From Ichthyophis bannanicus (taxonomy: Eukaryota; Chordata; Amphibia; Gymnophiona; Ichthyophiidae), in NCBI GenBank assembly GCA_033557465.1, contig CM066033.1, positions 230,084,109-230,148,108 of the forward strand: a stretch of 64,000 nt of DNA, in the 5' to 3' direction. Below are positions 8,893-20,313 of the stretch, one piece after another. Position 1 is the stretch's first letter. Each line of letters starts with the position of its first letter. The notes beneath the pieces are model-generated. The model was not told the origin of the DNA and searched no databases. It saw only the letters and a program-made list of their open reading frames with translations. Both the position numbers and the translations under genes were made by a program.

Positions 8893-9305
8893 GGGGGCAA
8901 AAACAGCCCCTGCGAGGTCAGAGACCCACGCGGCCAGCGGTTAGGGTGAGAAAAAAGGGTGCGAAGCCCGAAAAAAATAATAGGAAAAGGTATCCCCGAA
9001 AGCTCTAAAAAAATAGAGCAAGAGGAAGGACGGTGGAGGACCGGTGCAACCGGAAAAGAGAAAAAAGAGCCTGTTAAGGCAAGGAAAAAAAACCTTTTTC
9101 TGAGGGATGAGGACGTGTGTCCGAAGGGCTCCACGGAAAAAGGGAGATTTAGCAAGATGGCACCCTTGGGTGGGAAGAGGACCATGCATGCACGGTAGCA
9201 ATCCCGAAGGCTTTCTTTGAAAGCTGGGGAATTGCTCCTCGCAGGCTCCGTCGGTACCGATATCACCCATAAGTGAAGACTTACTTCCTGCTTGTTCCTG
9301 GAGAA

Positions 9306-10091
9306 CATCTTGCCCATACAGGTTCAAAGTGAGCCCCCAGTTTCTCCAACATCTGGGAGGGAATTAGGCTGTCTTGTGATAGCTGATTACCCAGCCCAGC
9401 TTCTTGAGCCACTAGGACTTCACCTAGGAGTGGTTGTGTCTGATGATCTTAAAGTAGCTAAACAGGTAGAAAAGGCGACGACAAAATCTAGGAGGATGCT
9501 TGGGTGCATACGGAGAGGAATGGCTAGCAGAAAAAAGGAGATGATAATGCCTCCGTATAAGTCTTTGGTGCGACCTCATTTGGAGTATAGTGTGCAATTC
9601 TGGAGACCGCACCTTCAAAAGGATGTTAACAGGATGGAGTCGGTGCAGAGGGTGACTACTAAAATGATTAGTGGTCTTCATTATAAAGCATATGAGGACA
9701 GACTGAAGGATCTTAATATGTACACCTTAGAGGAAAGGCGGGATAGAGGTGATATGCCTGAGATGTTTAAATACCTCCGTGGCATAAATGTTCAGGGAAA
9801 GAGCCTCTTTCAATTGAAACCAAGTTCTGCTCCGAGGGGACATGGGATGAGGGTGAAGAGAGATAGATTCAGGAGTGATATGCGGAAATATTTCTTTACG
9901 GAAAGAGTAGTGGATCCATGGAATAGTCTCCTAGTGGAGGTGGTAGAGGACAGTAACTGAATTCAAAAAAAGCATGGGGCAAACACAGAGGATCTCTAAA
10001 GGTAAAAAGGGGACTGTTGTAGTTGTTATGGAAGGACAGACTAGATAGGCCATGTGGTATTTTTCTGTCGTCATATTTCTATGTTTCTATG
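9306..10091 (+). mobile_element. CR1-group LINE 3' fragment
   Basis: The plus-strand frame 9292-9960 encodes the C-terminal end of a CR1-group reverse transcriptase protein: LGVVVSDDLKV, RMLGCIRRGM, SLVRPHLEYSVQFW, ERRDRGDM and KYFFTERVVDPWNSL. The fragment ends in repeated TTTCTATG octamers (10077-10090), the kind of short 3' repeat typical of CR1 LINEs. It lacks endonuclease and the catalytic reverse transcriptase core, so it is 5'-truncated. It differs from the other CR1 family in this window, which ends in TTCTTATG-like repeats. Confidence 0.85.
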
Positions 10092-12780
10092 GAGTTGGTC
10101 CAGATCAGCCAGTCATTCAGATACAGGTAAAGCTGGATTCTTTGCTTACTCAGGAAGGCCGCCACCACCACAATAATCTTGGGGAAAGTAAGAAGGGCCA
10201 TGGCCAGACTAAAGGGAAGGGTATAAAATTGGAAATGACGGCCCAGGATGCAGAAACGGAGGAACTTCTGATGGTGCTCCTTGAAGGGAATGTGGCAATA
10301 CACCTTGGATAGTTCCAAGGAGTCAGGAACTATCTTTGCCAGACTGATGCAATGACTGATATGCAAAAGTGAGACACCCTTAACTTGGCAGTAATCACCA
10401 TCAGACTCAAAATGGATCAGAAGGATCCACCTCTTTTGGGGACCATGAGATAAATGTAATACTGCCCCAGGCCCAGCTCTGCTGAAGGCATAGGTATAAT
10501 ATTCTGCAACTGCAGAAAATGCTGGACAGTCTCCTTAGCTGCCACTCTTGGCCAGGGAGCCTCAAGGAGACTCCACAATGCGTCCTGGAGAGGTTCTGTA
10601 AACTCCAGAGCATATACCCTTTCAAGAATCTCAAGGATCCACTGGTTTGATGTGATGTGGGTCCTTTCTGAGTAAAAGAGCAGAAGATGCCCTCTGGCTG
10701 CCAGAAGCTCAGAAAGGATCCACTGGATCTCATTGTGAGGGCTTATTGCTTCCAGAGGAGGTTCCCACTGAATTCTGAGACCACTGGGACCCCTGAAAGG
10801 ACTGCCCCTTCTTGAGCTTAGAATCACAGGAGGAAGAAGCCAGGGCATATCTCTTATTAGCTTGAAAGCACCCCCACACTCCCTGCTGAGTCCTACGTGA
10901 GGAATCCTTGGACCCTCTGGGTCTACCTTCTGAAAGTCTATGGTCAAGTTTCCCCAAAGTATTTTACTAGCCTCTTTAGGTCCTCTCCAAAGAGCAGCCT
11001 GACCTTAAAGGTCAATTTACTCAGTCACAGCTTGGATGCTGCGTCTACAGATCAGTTCCAGAGCCAGAGCCATCTCCAGGCCATCACAGCTACCGCCATA
11101 GCCATGGAGAAGCACCCGATCCAAGTCATACAAGACATCCGCTATAAACAATGCTCTGGGCTGTATGGCAAATGCTGGATCCAACAAAAGAGCATTCAGG
11201 CCAAAGGCCAGCACAATGCACTGTCTGAGTGCTCATGGCCAAAACCGAGAAGGCATTCTTGAGGAGAGCTTCCATTCTCCTATCATGGGCTTTCTTCAGT
11301 GCACCAGAATAGTCAAGCATTTTGTTACCACAGTAGGCCATCTACCTTAGGAACCCCAAAACAGCTGCTCCACCTCCTTTTGGGGCAGAGGATATATCCG
11401 AGTCAAGACCTAGGTAAACCTCAGCCCAAGCTCCAGAATTTCCCTTTAAAAGGGCATGAACTTTTGCAAGGACTCAGAGAAGGGAAAGAAGCTGGAGAGC
11501 TGTCTCATCCCCTCCAGGATCAGGTTCACTTGTGAAACCTCCCCCAGAAGTGACTCTTCATTGCACAGAGCCACCATGGCATCCTGATTCAGGATTGCCA
11601 ATGTATCTTCAGCCTCCATCAGGGGCAACTCTCTTTTCTCCACTGAATCACCTGAAGGAGACAGGGAATCCTTCAATTCTCCCCAGCCTTTCCATGGGTG
11701 GGACCAGGTGGGACTCTCGGAGGAATGGACAGGAAAAAATAAAGTATTGGAGCGCTTGACCCCACTTGCTGCCAAAGGCGGAGACCTCAGAAAGCTCCAA
11801 GTCCCCTGTAGAGGATGTCAGGGCCCCAGACCCCCTTCAAAGGGCCTGCCATACATCCAGGGCCAGTCCAAGGGTTTCTGCTGCCCTAGGCAGAAGCCAC
11901 GGCCTCGCCACCCCCCCCAGCTGTTGACGCCGTCACCCCCAGCTGCCACCAATTCCATCTTGAGAGGGGAAGGCGAGCAGCGGCAGCATTTCAAAAAGCA
12001 GCAGCTTTTTGCTGCCGCTTTCTTGCCCATAGCAGGCCATGTCCTTCAGAACACATGACCTGTCACTTCTGATCCCCTTCCGACACAACAGAAGGGGATC
12101 AAAAGCAGCAGGCCATGTGTGCTGAAGGACATGGCCTGCCACGGGCAAGAATGTGGCAGCAAAAAGCCACTGCTTTTGGAAATACTTCTGCTGCCCAACT
12201 CCCCCCCTCAAATGGAATCGGCGGCAGCTGGGGGGGGGGGGGGGCATAGCTGGTCCTGCATACAGCTACTGTTCAAAGCTAGTTGAAAATGGGCACTGGT
12301 GCCCCAAAGGGCCCCGCTGGCATGAGCCTGTGGCCACCTCACCACACTCCCTCTCAGTCGGGATCAAGCAGCCATTCAAGATGCCCACTATTCCTGCTGG
12401 CAGGAAAATCACAGAAGATACAGCAGAGGCAGCAAAATTGGCATCCAGTACCAACACTGCTGTAAAACTGTGCCCCAAGGCTTCTCCATCACACTCGGAA
12501 CAAAAAGAACCAGCTGCGGAGCTGACCTGATAACAGCGGCAAGTAGCATACCTTTGTGCATTTGGCATGTGATCAGAGGAAAAAACTCAAAGCAAAAGCC
12601 CGAAGGAATAACCGATCTGTCAGGCTGGATGGAAAAACCGAAGGAGGACCTTCCCTGCCATCCATACAGGCCTGGGAAAAACATGCTGACTCAGAGATTT
12701 TTTAAATCTGAAGCTGCTTTATTCAAGCAGCACAGAAGACAGCCAATTAAAGAAATAAGACAGAATTAAAAATATAACAA
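10092..12780 (-). mobile_element. DIRS copy D3, old remnant
   Basis: A decayed minus-strand DIRS. Near 10090-10370 a reverse transcriptase stretch reads YLYLNDWLI, so the usual YLDD has become YLND, with GRHFQFYTLPFSLA-like motif B residues before it. Upstream segments (11017-11341) look like a diverged DIRS gag (KKAHDRRMEALL, FAIQPRALFIADVL). A cysteine-rich stretch near 12480-12560 (CRCYQ...CSEC) may be the gag N-terminal zinc cluster. A hAT-like MITE sits at 11859-12258. Termini are not recognisable, and the right limit is approximate. It is a different lineage from D1/D2. Confidence 0.6.
11859..12258. mobile_element. Foldback hAT-like MITE
   Basis: The ends CAGGGCCAG and CTGGTCCTG are imperfect inverse repeats, and most of the element folds back on itself: the GCAGCAGCTTTTTGCTGCC region pairs with GGCAGCAAAAAGCCACTGC, and GGCCATGTCCTTCAG pairs with CTGAAGGACATGGCC. 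It is flanked by CATACATC and CATACAGC, a 7-of-8 match consistent with the 8-bp target duplication of hAT elements. It has no coding capacity. Confidence 0.75.
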
Positions 12781-12868
12781 AAATTAGAAAAAAAAGAGAG
12801 TAGAACAAACGAACAAGCAGATTCAGGACAGTGAGAGGGAAAGGGGTGGGGAGACCAGGGCCCAGAGT

Positions 12869-13184
12869 CAGGCCCGTACCTAGCCCTGTGCGAGCGGTGC
12901 GGCTGCACAGGGTGCAAAGGCTTAAGGGGCGCATTTAGCTGTCTTCCGTTGCCTGCTGCTGCCACTTTTTCTTCTCTCAGCGGTGGCAGGCAATGGCAAG
13001 ACAGCTAAAATGCGCCCCTTCTCGCCGACATGCTAAGCAGATCTTTCTGCAGGGAGGGATAGATCTGCTTAGCATGCCAGCGACTTGCACATCGGGCGTG
13101 CCTCTTCTCTCCCGCTGCAGGGGGGAAGGGCGCGCGCCAATGTGCAAGTCGCACAGGACGCGAACTTCCCTCGATACGGCCCTG
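12869..13184. mobile_element. hAT-like MITE with three serial hairpins
   Basis: The ends CAGGCCCGTA and TACGGCCCTG are inverse repeats. The flanks CCCAGAGT and CCAAGACT match at 6 of 8 positions, weakly consistent with an 8-bp duplication. The interior has three consecutive inverted repeats: about 12924-13021, a perfect 16-bp pair at 13029-13044/13061-13076, and a perfect 13-bp pair at 13080-13092/13140-13152. It is non-coding. The family assignment is tentative. Confidence 0.7.
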
Positions 13185-15490
13185 CCAAGACTTATCTACC
13201 TTCTTCAGGGGCCCTGTGGGGTCCTCCTGATCACTCTCTGGCCTAACAGTGTTGGAATCGGTGGGACTTGAACATAGGGAAACTGTCAGTTTGAGGAGAT
13301 AATGGGCATGCCCGAGCTGAAAGCAAATATTGGACCAAAGGTCTCAACATGCTGGCCACGGGATTCAGGTCCAGATTACCAGTTCATACACCTTGCCATC
13401 TGCTGGTGGCAGACAAAACTGGCTTCTCTCAGTGCTGCACCAGTGTATATACTAGTGATTTTTATCACCAAAAGTTGCTCTGGCCTTCCTCCACCTGCTG
13501 GCTGAAGAGCATAACCCACTCGTATGAACTGGTCTAGAAGGATGATAAGAAAGTTGCATTAAACACCTAATATAACTTAGTAAAACAGACCCCTAAATTC
13601 ACAATGTCAAAGCAAGTTGCTTAGAATTCAACTTAAAAAGTGTACAATGTACTTGAGCCTACTGATTAGATTAGATGAGATGAGATATCACAAATGTGAA
13701 TTTTAGTGGGTTGGGTTGTTATAAAAAAATTGGAAATTAAATGTGTGTTAAATGTTAAAAATAGAACTGAAAGGAAGGCACAACACATGCAGAAATAATA
13801 TGGCATACTCTGTTTTCCACCGAAGGGCTGCAAAAATTGATCTCTCAAAGCTTCTGTAAGGTCACTGAGATTGATAACTCTTACAAGCCATGCTTATTTA
13901 AGTCTGCCTGAGTCTCACAGATAGTGCACTTTGCAAATTAATCCTCCAAAGGCAAATACATTTTTAAGTTGCTTGTTATCTCCAACGTACTAAATTGAAG
14001 AATACATGGGATTATACTGATAGAAATTACATTTCACATTATGGGGTTTAATAATATCTGTGATCTCTTCCATAGGCTCTGTCTTTATAAATATGCACTG
14101 TTTGTTGATGTAGGTGCAATGGACATCAAGACCAAATTTATTCACTAAAATGGATTAGTCCATGTAATCAGAGTCATGGTAATATTAATCTTTGGCACTT
14201 ATTGAATAGAACATAATGCTTGTGCCTGCAAATTGGCACTTCCCCCAACATCATCCTCTGCAGGCATTCAGCTTGCTTTAGCCATTTACTGGGTTTAATT
14301 TCAAAGAGGATAAAATTTCCCATTAAAAACACTAATCTAAAAATATTGGGATAATTAATTAGATACACTTAGTTTTAGAAGGTATTAGATTTCGAGAATC
14401 TCCAAATACCCTACTTATCAGAAGAAATAAAACACCAGAAAAGGGTAATAAATCAGACTTTACTGATGATTTGCCGACACATTTTTGTCCTTATGTCAAA
14501 ATATTGTTGTTAATACATCACTCTTAATTCCAAGTAATTAGCTTAAGTTGTTGTAACACCAGAACACCAGGTATGAGCACGCGCGTGTGTGTGTGTGTAT
14601 CTATGGGCGTAATTTACTAAAGCTTTTTTCTAATTCCTTGAGTATGGGAGAAAGGCTTAATATGTATCATGCCCTTTCTCTAAATCTATCTAGATAAATA
14701 GAAAAGCAGATTTTAGATAGGATTTGGAGAGGGGACTTGGAAAATTCCCCATTTAAAACTGACAGAACCTCTTGTAAAATCAGTGCAGCACTGTACGATG
14801 ATGGCTCTCTAAGTCCGGAGGGAGTAGCAGTTTTAAAAAGCTGCATGTGGGGAAAAAACATGTTAAGAATCAGGGTGGCACAAGTCAATCTGCGGCCTGA
14901 GGTGAAGGATGAGAGAGTGCCCCCACTCCCCCAAGACACCCAAAAAGATGGGGGGATCTCAGGGACTAGGGAGGACCCTCACTCCGAATACCGGCCAGGA
15001 GGTTTTTCCAAGAAAAGAGAAAGCTAATTATTTTCCAAGGCTATACCATTTAAAAATATATTTAAAATGGCTGATTATACTTGGCAAAAAAGTAGCAGTT
15101 TAAAATAGTAGCAGTCTTATTATGTAGCATGGGACTCTAATATCACAAATACTAACCCTCCAACACTGCACATCTACATTGTCACACTGTTAATGTAAAC
15201 ATGTACTTTGCATCCATAGGAAACCCCATGGTCCCTCCACCAAAAATGGGTGCAGATCAGGACTAGTATATTTCCTCAGAAAACTCACCATACCAAAGAA
15301 AATTCTGATTTTGATGTAATTGCAATAACAACATAAAATGTCTATGATATCGGGCATATTGGAGTAATATAAAACTGCATAAAAACCACCAAAACTAGTC
15401 TACCATACCATAAAGGCACTAACTTAGAGAGGACGCACATGACAGAACCTACCTAAGAAAAAAAAATAGCACCGTAAATATTGCAGTAGA
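13185..15490. other. No recognised gene; AT-richer spacer
   Basis: Apart from a short (GT)n at 14583-14598, I see no recognisable gene or element. The 96-codon frame at 14737-15027 has no known motif and a mixed composition, so I do not call it. This is the least repeat-like stretch in the left half and may be old unique DNA. Confidence 0.45.
14583..14598. repeat. (GT)n microsatellite
   Basis: A short run of eight to nine GT dinucleotides preceded by GCGC. Confidence 0.8.
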
Positions 15491-15534
15491 GCCTAGATCA
15501 GTGATTCCCAAAGTGGGCGCCGCCCCCCCTCCCT

Positions 15535-16280
15535 TGAGCTCCAGCAGGTTGATTTGTTGCTGGCTCTCCTCTAGGGATCAGTTGCCCTGCATCTGCAGTT
15601 CCTCGCAGTGGACACCCCAGTCCAGTAGGGATGCGACCATGGTGAAGACCCTCTGGGGGCTTGGGGGCTGCAAGGGCATGCCCTTCTGCATGTGCTGTGT
15701 GCCCTGCCACCAGTTGAGCGGCTCTGCTAGTTGATGGGGCACTGAGACCCTGTCCCGGAGCCTGCCTGTGGCTTGTGTCCACTGCGAGCGGAGACACCAT
15801 TGAGCTGCCTGCACGTGGAGGCGGGTGTTGGGAACCACATGGACTGTGGATACCATGTGGTCTAGTAGGCAGAGCATGGACCATGCCAACAATGAGTGAT
15901 GGCACTGTACCTCAGCAACCAGTGCCCTGATGCGGTCCGCCCTATTCAGGGGAAGGAAGGCCCTGGCCTGGAGTGTGTCCAGACGAGCTCCTATGAATGC
16001 CAGATCCTGCGTCAGAGTGAGGTGAGATTTAGGGTGTTTTTTCACAAATCCCAGATGCTACAGGACCTTGATGGTGTGGGCTGTAGCCTGTTGCACCTCA
16101 GTGACTGTGTCCCCTTTCATAAGCCAGTCGTCCAAATATGGGAAGACAAAGGCCCCTTGGAGATGGAGGTAGGCAGCCACTACTGCCAGGCATTTGCTGA
16201 AGATCCTTGGTGCGGAAGCTAGGCCGAAGGATAGTACCCTGTACTGGTAGTGGTTGCCCCTAACCATGAACCTTAAATAC
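15535..16280 (-). pseudogene. DIRS RNase H and reverse transcriptase fragment, D4
   Basis: Minus-strand fragments encode LRFMVRGNHYQYRVLSFGLASAP, PYLDDWLM (the YLDD catalytic box is intact) and FIGARLDTLQARAFLPL, then thumb and early RNase H sequence. Frames change near 16045. The left limit is an abrupt junction with hAT DNA. At the right limit the codon series is interrupted by D5 and resumes at 27106: the flanks join as an in-frame PSYRQYLR-type segment, equivalent to PSHRQYLR in D2. Confidence 0.85.
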
Positions 16281-16547
16281 AGCATAGTTACTCACCTGTA
16301 ACAGGTGTTCTCCAGGGACAGCAGGAATCAGTCCTCACTTATGGGTGATGTCGGCACCGACAGAGCCCACGCGGAGCAATTCCCCAGCTTTCAAAGAAAG
16401 CCTTTGGGATTGCTGCCACACATGCGTGGTCCTCTTCCCGCCCAAGGGTGCCCTCTTGCTCAGTCAGGTCTCTTAGCTCAAGTCCTACCAAGCAGATGGC
16501 AAGGGAAGGATTAAAATTCAGCAACTCATCAGGGGAGGTGGGCAGGT

Positions 16548-16650
16548 AATGTGGACTGATTCCTGCTGTCCCTGGAGAACATCTCTTAAAGGTGAGTAAC
16601 TATGCTTTCTCCAGGAACAAGCAGGAAGTCAGACCTCACTTATGGGACTC
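16548..16650. repeat. Internal complementary region of D5
   Basis: The inverse of the D5 left end is followed by the inverse of its right end (joint CTATGC-TT-TCTCC), as in the other copies, with several substitutions. Confidence 0.75.
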
Positions 16651-16795
16651 CCCAGCTACAGGCTACTGAACCTGTAACCAAAAAATGCCTCTGCGAAGGC
16701 GTGAGCAGAAGCCGATGCCCAAATGAGCCAGAGTCCTCGGGTCCCTGGGCGAAACCCTTGGTAGCCGTCAAGAAGGGTCGGAGGGCGGGAGTTGC

Positions 16796-17870
16796 TTATA
16801 CCCCAAACAGATTACGGAGTACAGCCTGGCCGAAGGCACTGTCCTGGTGGGACTCCCTCTCCAGGCAGTAGAGCGAGGTGAAAGTGTTCGCCGAAGCCCA
16901 GGTCACAGCCCGGCAGATGTCCGCCAGAGGCATTAAGCGCAGTGAAGCTACCGAAGCCAGCTTAGCTTGGACAGTGTGTGTGGTGACCCTCTGATCCAGC
17001 GGGGTGCCCACCTTCACGTGAGCGAAGACGATGCAGTCTGCCACCCAGATGGAGAGCGTGCGCTTTGTGACTGCTTGCCCCAGGCGATTGGGATCGTAGG
17101 ACACGAAGAGTCGGCTGGACTTGTGATGAGGCCGTGTGCACTGCAAGTAGAAGGCAAAAGCCCTCCTCTTGCAGTTGAGAGTATGCAAAACCGCCGATGC
17201 CTGATTGACATGGGGTCTCGGGAAGAAGGTCGGTAAGACTATCTCCTGATTGAGATGGAAATCCGAGACAACCTTTGGCAGGAACTTAGGGTGGGTACGT
17301 AGGACCACTCTGTTCCCATAGAACCTGGTGTAAGGGGCATCAGCCATGAGAGTCTGGAGTTCACTGACTCGGCGGGCCAAGGTCAGAGCCACCAGGAAGA
17401 CCACTTTCCAGAATAGGTGCCGGAGCAAGCATGTCACCATTGGCTTGAAAGGTGAACGCATAAGCTGCATGAGCGCCACATTCAGGTTCCACTCCGCTGG
17501 GGGAGTCCGGATGGGAGGTTTAGAGAGCAAGAGACCCTGCATAAAGCAGGAGACCAAGGCTGTTCTGAGAGGGGTTTACCCTTGATGGGGAGGTGATTCA
17601 CCAAGATGACGCTCAGGTGCACCCTGATCGAATATGACTTGAGCCCTTCCTTCGAGAGGTGAAGGAGGTACTGGAGGACCCATCAGGTAGGACAAGAGAA
17701 TGGGTTGATCTGGAGCCCGGAGCACCAGACTGAGAAGCGCCACCATTTGAAGGTGTAGGCTCGTCTCATTGAGTCTTTTCTTGATACGAAGAGAACCTCC
17801 TCGACCTCCACCAGGAGATCCAGCAGGGCTAGGGATACCTGTTCAGCCGCAAGTCTGTGAGAAACAACGA
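16796..17870 (-). pseudogene. DIRS tyrosine recombinase, D5
   Basis: The frame 16796-17557 covers the catalytic domain: LARRVSELQTL with the first arginine, KRTLSIWVADCI, and ATWASANTF followed by LYCLE with the tyrosine. The HxxR box reads HTVQ, so the second catalytic arginine is replaced by glutamine. The N-terminal part (SRKDSMRRAYTFKWWRF) is in another frame ending near 17683. The protein is therefore broken and catalytically suspect. Confidence 0.85.
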
Positions 17871-19740
17871 GGCTAGGTTCGGGTGGAACACCCAGCCCTC
17901 CTCCTGCATTAGCAGGCCCAGGGCATGGCCCAGGGGAACTGGAGGCTTGGACAAGAGCTGGAGCAGGAGTGGGAAGCATGGCTGTCGAGGCCACGAGGGA
18001 GCGATGAGGATCACTGATGGTTGCTCCCGCTGAACTTTGTGGAGCATCCTCGCAATGAGAGGAGTGGGAGGGAAAGCATAAAAAAGCCCGGAGGTCCAGC
18101 ACAAGAGGAACGCATATGGGGCCTCCCTGCTCGGGTGTGGGATCAGTCCACAGAAGCAGGGGAGCTGCGTGTTCGTTGGGCTGGCAAGCAGGTCCATGGT
18201 TGAGGTCCCCACCGATGGAACAAAAGGCTGGCCCCCTCTGGGTCCAGCCGCCACTCGTGAAGGCGGAGCATCCTGCTGAGTTTGTCCGCGAGGATGTTCT
18301 CATGGCCTGGGAGGTAGACCACCCGTAGGGTCATCTCCCGATGGAGGGCAAAGGAGCAGAGGAGGACCGCCTCCTGGCAGAGGAGGTGGGAGCCTTTGAC
18401 ACCCTCCTTGTTGATGTAGAACATCACTACTCGGTTGTCAGTCTGCACGAGTACCGACTTCCCTCTCAGATGGTCCTTGAAGACCTTCAGGGCCCATCGT
18501 ACCGCTTGAAGCTCGAGCAAATTTATTTGCTGTTGGGACTGTTTTGGTGACCATCGGCTCTGAGTGCACAGCGAACCGCAGTGGGCTCCCCACCCCAGCA
18601 GGGAAGCATCCGTCATCAGGACGAGCTTGTGCTGTGGGGTTTGGAAGGGCAGTCCTCGGAGGAGGTTGCGGTGGTCCTGCCACCAGTTCAGGGACCTGTG
18701 AAGGTTGTGGGAGAGCAGAATAGGGTCTCTGAGGTAACCTGAGACTGGGCTCCACTGAGCACTGAGACAACACTGGGCCATCCGCATGTGCAAGTGGGCA
18801 TATGGGACCACATGGACGGTGGAAGCCATGTGCCCCAGGAGGCGCAGCATAGTCAGTGCTGTGACCTGAGTGCTGCTCTGGAGTTGAGCCGCCAGGGCTC
18901 AGAGGCGAACTGCATGGTCTGCAGGCAGGAAGGAGGTTGCCCGCCGAGTGTCGAGAGATATGCCGATAAACTCCAAGGCCTGCACCGGCTCGAGGTTGGA
19001 CATGGGGTAGTTGACCAGGAACCCTAGACGCTCAAGGAAGAGGATCGTGCACGATGCTGCCGATCGAGCTTCCACAGCTGAGGGCCCCGGGACGAGCCAG
19101 TCATCGAGGTAAAGGAAGACTGGTACGCCCTGCCGTCTGACGGAGGCGGCGGCCGCAGAGAAGATCTTTGTGAAGACCCGTGGATCAGACGCGAGCCCAA
19201 AGGGGAGCACCCTGTATTGGTAGTGCTCCCCTTGCACTCTGAAGCTCAGATACAGCCTGTGCTGGGGGTGAATCAAGATGCAGGCGTAAGCGTCCCTGAG
19301 ATCCAAGGAGCATAGCCAATCGCCCTGCTGGACGAAAGGCAGCAGGATGCCAAGCAATAACATTTTAAACTTCTCCCACACCAAGAACTTGTTTAACTTT
19401 CTGAGGTTGAGAATAGGCTGTAACCCTCTCGCTTTTTTCAGGATGAGGAAGTACCAGGAATAGAAACTCCAACCTCTGAGGTGCGTCGGAACTCTCTCGA
19501 CTGCCCGCTGGGCGAGGCGGTTGTATAGCTTCCGCTGTAGATATATATGGTGTGCGGGGAGTCGAGAAGGCTCCGCTGGGGAGAAGAGAGGGGGAAGCCT
19601 GTCCAAGCGAAGGTGATATCCATCTCGGATCACTCAGAGGACCCAGGTATCCGATGTGATGGATGCCCACCGAGGGGCGAAGAGGGACAGGCATCCCCCC
19701 ACCGGCTGCAGAGCTGCTGGAGGGCGGAAGGCTACGCTGC
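17829..19740 (-). pseudogene. DIRS pol, D5
   Basis: Three main frames hold the methyltransferase-like part (17829-18254: LDLLASP, YAFPPTPL, SWPRQPCFP), RNase H (18143-18850: LMTDASLLGWGAH, INLLELQAVR, VQTDNRVVMFYINKEG, ILADKLSR) and reverse transcriptase (18899-19633: LRKLNKFL, SLDLRDAYACILIHP, PFGLASDP, LYLDDWLV). Motif order matches D2. At least two frame changes separate them, so no intact product is expected. Confidence 0.88.
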
Positions 19741-19781
19741 TGGTGTCAAAAGCCCTGAGCGGGCTGAGGTGGCACTGAGGT

Positions 19782-20313
19782 TTAGGGCTTGGGCCCTTTA
19801 GGCTTGCGGTGGTTGTGGGGTGCCTTCCTTTGCATCGCTGTGACCAGTGAGGGAGTGGGTGGGTATGGTGGGTAACCCTGGTAAGGTAGGCCCTTCCTCG
19901 GGAAGAACGGCTTCTTAGCTGGTTGCTTCTTCCGAGGGGAGGAGGAGGTCTTGCGCGAGAGGCGGATTTGGGTTACAAACCCCGTTTCTATCTCGGCAGC
20001 CTTATCCTCCATTGGCTTACAAAAAGCTGCTTGCCAAGGTAGGGAAAATCCAGGAGCTTTTCCTGGACCCACTGCTCCAAATCAGAGGATTGGAGCCATG
20101 CCGGGCATCGGGCCACGATGCTGGCTGCCGCCACATAGGCTGAGGATTCAAATCCATCGTAGGTGGCACGAGAGAAGTATTTCGAGCTCTCCGTGACTGA
20201 TTTCAGGAGGGTCTGGAATCTACATAGGGGTTCATCCACGAGACCTGCGGAGAACCCCGCTGAGCTCCTTGGCAAGGTCGTGTAGGAACATACCCATGTA
20301 CAGTTGGTAAGCC
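19782..20313 (-). pseudogene. DIRS gag, C-terminal part, D5
   Basis: It contains the ATYDGFESSAYVAAASI block, the AWLQSSDLEQWVQEKLLD block, and a basic tail with SRKTSSSPRKK and FFPRKG, split over two frames. The reading is interrupted at about 20313 by the 5' end of the CR1 LINE. Confidence 0.8.

Larger units (their letters stand above)
825..9303 (-). mobile_element. DIRS copy D1, internally deleted, split by D2
   Basis: Both ends match the DIRS terminal repeats of the younger copies. The low-coordinate end carries the AGCATAG start and the E-box-like dyad (decayed), and the high-coordinate end finishes in TTCCTGGAG followed by AA. Its own sequence is only about 2.7 kb, because D2 occupies 2130-7892. 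After its internal complementary region (about 1093-1190) the sequence jumps near 1233 straight into the gag C-terminus, so all of pol and the tyrosine recombinase are missing. It retains both ends, the internal complementary region and most of gag, so it looks like a non-autonomous deletion derivative. CpG sites in the termini are largely decayed, so it is older than D2. Confidence 0.88.

Noticed and set aside
14737..15027. 96-codon plus-strand open frame in otherwise unannotated DNA
   Set aside because: No recognised motif, no support from position or composition, and chance frames of this size are expected.
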